From assembly GCA_938743325.2 (NCBI GenBank), contig OW568861.1:1240001-1304000 (forward strand): a stretch of 64,000 nt of DNA. Direction: 5' to 3'. Numbering within the stretch: the first letter of the stretch is position 1; each line of letters opens with the position of its first letter. This document shows positions 10,201 through 19,200 of the stretch, piece after piece. Position numbers and translations under genes: made by a program. The DNA is from Pycnococcus provasolii (lineage: Eukaryota > Chlorophyta > Pseudoscourfieldiophyceae > Pseudoscourfieldiales > Pycnococcaceae). The notes beneath the pieces were generated by a model, which saw only the letters and a program-made list of their open reading frames with translations, did no database searches and had not been told where the DNA came from.

Positions 10201-13200
10201 AAAATGCAGCTCAAGAACCAGTCCAGCCCGAATTCGTATGCTGGACAGGACTGAGCGATCTGCCTGATGGCAATGAATGATATTGCCGCACGTCTAGCAG
10301 TCGGCAGTGCGTAGGCCTGACAGAAGTCATCCACCTTCCTCCTCGTCGCTGACATCTGCATGCCTCGTGATGCTTCTCTCTGAGATGCCAAATTTGTCGT
10401 GGTCACGAGTTTGAGAGTCTCGTCCGTTTCGAGAATGTGGCGCACGTCTAGCTGCGAGATTACGCGAAGAAGTTCATTCTCGGACACTTCGAGCTCCTCG
10501 CGAGATTTGATGTGAGAAATTCGAAGGCTAGATAGCTCATCGAGCAGATGGGCACATTCAGATTTTGCGAGGTGGTGCATGAGCTCCGCTTCCAGCTCAT
10601 CTCTATTGATGGAGAAGTCAACCAGCGTGACAGATCTCTGAAGATCGAGTGGTAGCGTCACTGCTGAACGACTCGTCACGAAGGTTATCTTCGCACGAGG
10701 ATCGTACGGTATGAGCACGCCGCCGAGTGATATGCCATATTCATACCCCTCAGCGCTCGGAGTTGCCGACACGTCCACACCATATGCGTTCAGATTGCGT
10801 GTAAAGGAGGTTGCCGGTCCACATCTTGTCAGTCGGAACTGCAAAAGCTCCTCAAGCACGTTTCCCAGACGCTCTCCCACACGTTCGAGCACGCATGTTG
10901 AGCCGTGGATCAGCGCACTGTATATAGGTGCATGAGCTCGATGCATCGTAGCGAGATGGGCAGCGGTATGACTGCCATCCTGCACCGTGGACACGAGCAG
11001 CTCGCTCGCGCTGACAAATGCATGCCCAGTGGTGTCAGTATATAACGATCGTAGCCATCTCGTAGCGCGCAATTCAGGATCGATGATGAAAGTGTATTTG
11101 CGACTGCTGAAGGCTACGTGTGCACTTGCAATGCAGCCTGAGGTTGTGGGGAGTCCTGCAGCCTCCCAGCGTGAAACTTCAATCGAGGGCACGCATAGTG
11201 CTTTTGCAAGATCAAAATTTTCCGACGTGGGGATCGCTGTGGTTTGAACTTTGTCGACAACTCGCCTCATCATCGCATCCCTCTGCACAGATGGGTATGC
11301 ACCCAGGTACACAATGTGTGCCGCAGCTAAGAGAGAGTCTCCTAAAGCCATGCCGCGCTCCCTCTCAAGGGCTCGAACGCTTGCCGTCCACCGATTCCGC
11401 TCAGTCTTGAAGCCTGTCATGATTTCTGCCGCCCTTTGAATTTTGTCAGCAGCGGTGGCACTGTCACGGTACATCTTTTCGCGGCGACCAATGGCACCAT
11501 CCATCTCTTCCTTCAGCGCCCTAATGGACTGCTCGAGCTTCGCTATCGTCATCTTGGTCGCATCCAACTTTGCCTGCTTCTCATCGAGTTCCCGCTCGGC
11601 GTTTTCCAGAGCAAGCTTTTTGGGCAGCATGATCTTCTGAACGTCGTAGTACTTGTCCATTGCAAGGACCCATTTGCACATACACATTCCAGCCTTTGAC
11701 ACTTTTCGAACCTTTTCGGCGTTAAAGAATGGAAGCGCGGTGTATTTGTCGATAGCCTCGATCAGCGATTCGTCAACATTATCGCGATCGAAATGAATAA
11801 GTTGCGAAAGGCACGTCTGCTCTCCCAGGAATTTCTGAGCTTCACGCCAGTAGAGCTTATCGAGCAGGTCAGGCTCCATTTTTGCCTCTGCCCTCACGTC
11901 AAGTCCGGGAGGGTGGCGACCGAGCAAAACGCAAACAGCCTTCATGACGAGCTTTAATGTGCGCGGAGGATCGTTCATTGATTTGAGCTCGCTAATATCA
12001 CCCTTTTTGATTCCCTCAAGATCCTTGATTGCTGCCGTGAGTGGTGGCATAACCAGATCCAGTTCAGCGCTGCATTTTTCCCGCAGCTCAGTCAGCTCAG
12101 CGACAGCCTGCGACATGATCTTCTCCTCCGAGCTCATCTTTTCAGATTCAATGCTAGCCTCAGCCTGCTTCAATTCCACGCTGCGCATCAGCTCCTCGAT
12201 AGCAATCGTCGATGTATTAATCTGCGCCTCAAGAGAGGTCAGCGAATCCTTCATCGCATTTACGCGCCTCTCAATCATGTCCATCTGATTCACGCCATCG
12301 CTGTATCTTGCAAAATCAGAGTGTAGTGTGTTGAGACGGCGATAGAGTAGCTGCGGTACGAGCTTGACGAACTCAGTGTAGTGCGCCTCACTAGTCGTGT
12401 GGGACACCCCGGCATTTTGCTGATCAATCGCCTCTTGCACAGATGCACATGCACTCGCTGCATCGTCGATGCGAATGACTGACAGCGCGTCTGCTAATCT
12501 TGGGCTGCCTTTCCCATGCTTTGCGAGTTTCCACAGTGGCGTCAATGCAAGCTCGGCAACTTCTCGGCGATCGGCTGATGCCCATGCTGCGATGGCCAGT
12601 GAGGTCGTGCAGGTGATCAAGCTAGGGTGAGCAAAAAGGTTCTCCCTATTGCTTCCCGCGTAGGCATTTGTGCACCAGCAAATGCGAATATTCTGCTGAC
12701 ATCGCTCCACGAAAATACGACGTGCTGCACCCTTCCGATCACCACTACGATTCTTCTCACGCATATCATCCATCTCACCAGCAAGAGTGTTTTTTGGAGT
12801 ACTTTGACGCAAGATTGTCTCAAGGGCAGGCACGAGCTCTTCGTCATTCACCCCCCAAAGACCAGGTGGCGAAAGACATCGCGTTCGAAGTAAATAATCC
12901 ACCATCGAAGCGACTTGAGGCGGCATCGCGGCATCATCGTGCACTAGAAGGAGCGTCTTGTGCCCGTGGACTCCCGCCGAATGCAGCGAGTCTCTAATGA
13001 CCATCGTAATGTCGTGCTCGGTTAGGCTTTCCGCACATCGCAGTTCAAATGTTTCCAAGCCGCACATGTGCGCCGCCGCCCTCGCAATCGTTCGCTTGCC
13101 ACGCCCATTTTGGCCCACAAGAAGTGCATGACCGAAAGGCCTTCGCAGTATGCGGATTAGATTGTTGACATTCGAAGTGAATGACGGAAACGAAGACACA

Positions 13201-16200
13201 CCTGCGACTGGGGTCTTCGCAACGGCATGTTCTACGTGTCTTTGACTGTCGCCCGAAATCTCATCGTAGTCAATCAACTGATCTCTGATCTTCGTCGCAA
13301 TGACGTCGATGAGCTGTAGCGAGTACGATGACGGAGAATCATTCGAAAAATCAGTCAACGTGGCTGCGTCGTTAGCTGAAGTGGTTGTATTCGCAGGTAG
13401 ATATGTGAAGAAAATTGGCGTCGGGGCTGAGTCAAGGTGCATATTTAAGAGCTCAATACTGCGGTCCACCTCGCGAGTAAAGCATTTTTTCACAATTTCA
13501 CGCAAGCTCTCGTTCACGTGCACAAGAATTTCTGTCTCCGCCTGATCAAGGCAATCAACATACTCACGCCGAGCCTCGTGGCTCCACATGAGCGCGAGGC
13601 GCAACGGTTCAAGCAGAGCATACCCATGCTTTGCGATGCAGTCCATAATCCGCGAAGCAGAGTGGACAGAGGAATGCGCACGCGAGTGGTGCCACGGCGC
13701 ATGAGCCGTGCACGACGACATGATCTCACCCGATGCGAGCGCGCAGTTTCTGAGTGCTTCCAGCGCCACGGTGTCAGTGCCGTCGAAGCAAATGTCTACG
13801 TACGCACTGAAGATGGCTGAAGCGCTAGATTTGCTCATCTCGGGGACGAACACCGTCGCCATATGACGTAACAGACGGTGTGATACGCCTGTCTGCCCTG
13901 TACTTTGAAAGGTTGCAAGAACTTGCACGTCGTTAACTAGCCCGAAGTTCATTGGTGCCATCGATACAGAGTTCAAAGATGAAGTAGACGACGACGAGGA
14001 GGAGCGGTCTGCACGAGTTTTAGGGTAATAGTATCCTCTTGTATCCAGCAGTTGCCTTACGAGCTCAAGCATCGAATCGCCACTCGGGCTTGAGGTATCT
14101 GTGTAGCCGTCAGCAGCGAGATGAATATCGTCGAGAACGAGGGCCACACCGCGCTTGCCGACGCGTGGGCCATAGGTGTATCCGTGTCTTCGATTAAGAT
14201 GCTGACCAAGGAGAGTGATGCCATTGTCCACACGTGTTGAGCGCGTGATTGCATGGTCACACACATCCAGCGAAAGCTCGAGTGCATCGTCCCCCGCACT
14301 TTCGCGCGGATTAACGATACGCATAGGAACGTCACGCTCGACGCAATTCCGTATGGTTGTCGTCTTGCCACTCCCACATGGTCCGCAGATTGCCACATTG
14401 TAGGCTCTTTCGGCAAAAAGGTCGAAGACATGAATTGCGGGTGCATTATGCGACGTGGGGATACATAGGCCTTCGGCAAGAGTGGTGCTCACCGGTCCAC
14501 TCGGATTTACCAAGTCAAACTGTGGCTGAATAAAGCGATCGTACAGGCTGATCTTCGCGATTTCGTCCCACCGCCGCCATTCACATGCTGCTAGATCAAA
14601 GCAGTAGTCGTACACAGTACCATCGTCCGGATACGAAAGCGATAAGGCATTTTCAGATCGCGTTCCACTCGAAACTCGCTTAGTACGGGCATCCCTCATT
14701 GCACAGAGTCGCCGAAGCTCGTTGGAAAACTTTTCGCGGTCGTGTAACTGGATCACTGCGCCGACTGTCAGAACGATGGTGTGCACGAAGAGACATTCCA
14801 GGCGCATGTGCATCCCCTGACTTGATATTTGGCTGTGCCAGCCACTGCCACTCGATGCTAGAATACCATTCACATCAGTTGAATCAAGGCCGAGTTTTAG
14901 CACACCATCGACACCCTTGAGCAGCTGCATTGTACCCTGCGAGACGGCGAAGATGTTCTCACCTTTACCGAGCAGATCGAGGTAGATTGCGTAGAGCCTT
15001 GCAAAATTTGCCACGATGGAGAGACTATTCGTGTGCACTCTCTTAGGATCTGTGTTTGATATGATTGGCCACAGAAAGTGCTGAGTCATCATTTCTAGCT
15101 TCGGCTTGTAGTGAGCAAATACCCTTGGTAACGAATGTACCCATGCCAGCATGAATCGCTCGCAGCTCGCTAATTTGGATTCCGTGGCATCGAGTAGTGT
15201 AGGCTCTATGTGAATGACACCGCAACGACTCACGGTTGCTGGGGATGCATGCACCAACTGGTCGCATTCGAAGAGGATACGAGCGTTCGAGAGAAGCGGT
15301 ATAACTTCTCCTGTGCTTAGGAAGAGCTCCCGCGTGTCGTCGAGGACAGAATTTAGGCTCTCGGCGTGCATGGATAGAAGTGGTCCGTCCATGACAAGCC
15401 ATCGGTGAGTGCGAGAATTAGCTTCGCCCCAAAGTGGACCAAGCACATGCATTTTCGGAGGTTCGTTGTCTCGTTCGCCGTCGCTTGCATCAGAGTGAAG
15501 TGAGTCGCTATCGCTCGGAAAGTCGTGTGATTTATGTGATGCAAACTTTCGTAGGTGCATCGTGACCACCCCATCACTCCACTCTCCCGCAGCTTGATCC
15601 TGAACTCCATACACGCACTCTGGTGGAATAGCGCATGGATTCACGTAGCGTAAGTCCACCATCGACGAGTCAGATGCCATCAGGTAGTTGACCGTGTCAG
15701 CTAAAAGACGAATGCAAGCCGACTTACCAGATCCTGGGCTTCCGAGCACAATAGCTCCTGTTCGCACAGCAAGCGTGTCGGAAAGGCGAGAGGCGCATCT
15801 CACAAGCACAGGATCTCGTCCCGCCGCGCCGCGAGCCAGCCGGTCAAGCTTGGGGATGGAAGTATGTGCACCCTCAAGGGTCGCCGCAACTTCTTCATTC
15901 GCCTTTCCACTATGCCACTCAAACGCAACGCTCTTCAAAGCTTTGGTCAAAACGTCATAGCTGGACTTGGAATTGGAGCGTACATCTGAATGTGGGAAAA
16001 GCTCGTCGATCATCGCAGACACCGTGCGACCCTCGTCTGCACCAAGTCGTGGAAGTACCGTCTGAAGTAGTGCCTGCCTGCACATCGTCTCCTCCAACTG
16101 AGGCGACGAACCTTCGTCGCGGCGCGTGCGCCTTGCACCCGCACCAAGCTCGCTGGCGATGCGCAGCATTTGCATAGCATCGAGCACACCACGTAGCGCG

Positions 16201-19200
16201 CGCATTCCGGTGTCATGGTAGATCTGCTGCTCCACCTGCGTTTTCACAGTTCGAAGAAAGCAAGCAAGTTTCGCAGAAATCATCGGTGCGTGACTGAATC
16301 CAATGCAGAACAACTGAACCTCCGCGATGTATCTCAGATCCGCAACCATAATTGCAATGGGTCGGAGTAAGGCTGAGAGCGACTCGGGTAGCGGATTCCG
16401 GCTCATGTAGGCAGGGTTGAGCGTCACGAAGCACGCACACCTGCTGCTGATTGAAATTTTTGGTTTATCGCCCACTCCATCAAATTCGCATGTTGACTCA
16501 TTAGCGCGAAGAGCCGTTTGCAGACGTAGCAGCATCGAGCTAACGAAAGACAACAAGTCGGGGGAAAGCCGATTGAGTTCGTCAAAGCATGCCCAGGAAC
16601 CTGACGATGCAACGCCCTCGATAATACGAGTCATCGCTGTCACATCAACCCCTTCGGAGCAATTCATGGTCACCACGTGCCGTCCACAGAGCCTCGACAG
16701 ATCTTTTATAGTCTCAGTTTTGCCTGTGCCGGCAGGCCCTTGAGGAGCTGGTGCGTAGCTCAGCATGAGCGCGGTGGCCAGAGAGACGTAAGCTCGCTCG
16801 GTGATTGGAGTGACCACGAGGTGGCCAGCACATCCGATAAATTCGTTTCCGTACACCAGGTCAGCAGATGCGCATCGTATCACAACGCCAAAGCCCGCGG
16901 ACTGCAGATGGTCCTCAGCGCGAGCTCCAGCGTCAGCACCGAATGATGCCGAAAATGATTGCTTCGTGTCTTCACGAGGCGCCCCACTCGCGAGCGTTAT
17001 CGTCGAAGCGTCATGGTCACGGTAGAACCGAAGACATCGAATCCACTCGAAGTCTTCCGATCCTCTCTGAGGTGCGAGCTCGCCTAAACGCGCAGCTACG
17101 TCGCGATGGTAGACGCTTCGAACAAGAAATGCGCTAAGCGATGCACGATCGTGGCTGCTCACCAGCTCATGGCGCATGCGCTGTACGCATGCATCCAGCT
17201 GAAGGTTTGTGTTCTCGTGAACGTCTCGAAGCGCCTTTCCTCCGTCGTGCTCCCAAGCAAAGGCGTCAAGCGCCCGTTCCACCTCCCCAGTCCACCTCAC
17301 CGCATTTGCGATGAGCACGCATTGGTTGGGGTGACTAATCACCCATTCGTCAATGGTAGCGGGTTCCAGATCGTCATCGACTGCATTTTGCGAAAGTTGG
17401 CTTTCGTTTCCCGATGCACGGTCGCCATGATCATCTTGAGCCTCTGACGGATGAGCATCGTCCTCGCGATGAGCCACTCCCGCCTCCACAGTTTCTGCGA
17501 AAATTCCCTGAGGCGCATCCTCTGGGTATGCTTCGAATGCCTCGTTGATGCCTCGTTGCACACTGAGTGCCATGCGTAACTCAAGTCGACGTAGCCACTC
17601 CTCGATTGGAAGCTGATTGACGAGTGTCACATTCGCATCGTCTTTACCACTTTGATTGGTCGACGGTTCACGCGCAACAATGGAAGAGCGCCTGCGTAGT
17701 GTCTTTTTCACCTCATTCATCTCAAAAGTTGCACACGGAGGTCTGAGTTCGAGCACTTCGCCCAGAGAGTCGTGCATTTCCACGATCGTGTACAGTTCGT
17801 ACTGTTCCATTCTGCTGCCATTTCGCTCCGCGTCGATCGCCCTTTGCGTGATATTGACCGCTGCACAGCCAGAAAATAGGCGCGGGACGTACTTCTGAGC
17901 ACAAAGAGGCTGGCCAGCCAACTTCAGAGCATCCAACAGTTCCTCGTCGCTGATCAGTCCGAGGCGCGGATAAGCAACGCGCTTCCTGCCCAGAAATGTT
18001 CTCACGCTTTTCATGATCGAATCAAGCATGGAGCCAATTTTCACAAATTTCTTCATGGTTTCGGTGCGATTTACCGCATCGACAAGTCGAATAGAAAGAG
18101 ACGTGTCAGGCTGATGCGCGGGCGTGAAGCTATCTTTTCTTAAGGTGAGGATCTCGGTGATTGTGTGTTTCCACTCTTCGTCAGCCTGCCCAAATCTTGC
18201 CGACTCGAGCGGCATGTCCGCAATCATCGCGGGGCCAGCATCATGCGTGGATCGAAACAGTGGAGTGAGATGCACATACTTTCGCTGCACGTCCAACCAC
18301 AGGACCAAGCTTTCGTGAATATTTTGCAGCATGGAATCCCAGTACGAGATGCGATCAAGATGAGGGCCGACGTTCGAGCTTAGCGATAACGCCTGAATCT
18401 TCAGCATTGCCTCGTCGAGTGCGTCCATCACCGAATCGGCGTTGCGAAGCACGTACGAATTCGACTGACTGTGCGTTTGGAGGATGATCTCCATTGAATT
18501 CCACTCAACGGCCAGTGCCTCGATTGCTTTCTCGACGGTGTTCTCGCGAGAGGCGAGCTCCGCAACCTCCTGAAGTACCTTTATGTGATTCATGGCGCCG
18601 AGACGTATGAGCGTCTCCAGTGAGAGTTCCTGATCACGTATTTCGGGAGAAAATGTCGAGCGATCCATTCCTGTCTTTAGTGAAATTAGCGACCAGTGAC
18701 GCTCGCGCATTCCCGTTGTTCGAATGCTCCGGAGAACTGGCAGCTGCCTTCGGAATTCTTCCAGCTGACCTCGAAACGTTTTGGCGACGCGAAAGGGTGC
18801 CCCTCCCAACACATCTTGAAGCTTCGTGGCGTTAGACAGCCATTTAGGCAACATACTTTCCACAGCCTCCATGTCCACCGCAAATACTGGCCCATAGAAC
18901 CACCTTGCGTGATTCTCCTGCCATGCGTCGCAGGATGTCCACAGCTGCACGTATGGACTCAGTTCAGTGCGCATCGCAAGGAGTTCGGTGTACTGGTAGC
19001 GCGGCGCGTACAGCAATTCCTGCCTGGTCTGGATCAGATTTGCCTCCTTCGCCGCGTCTTCCAGACGATTCGTGAGGTTAAGGATCTTCTTGGCATGTCG
19101 TTCAGCATCGTCGAAGCCCGAAACGTCCTGCCACTTCTTCACCTCTTCCGAGAGTCGCTGAATCTTCGTGGAAAATTTATCAATCTTCACCTCCAGCTGC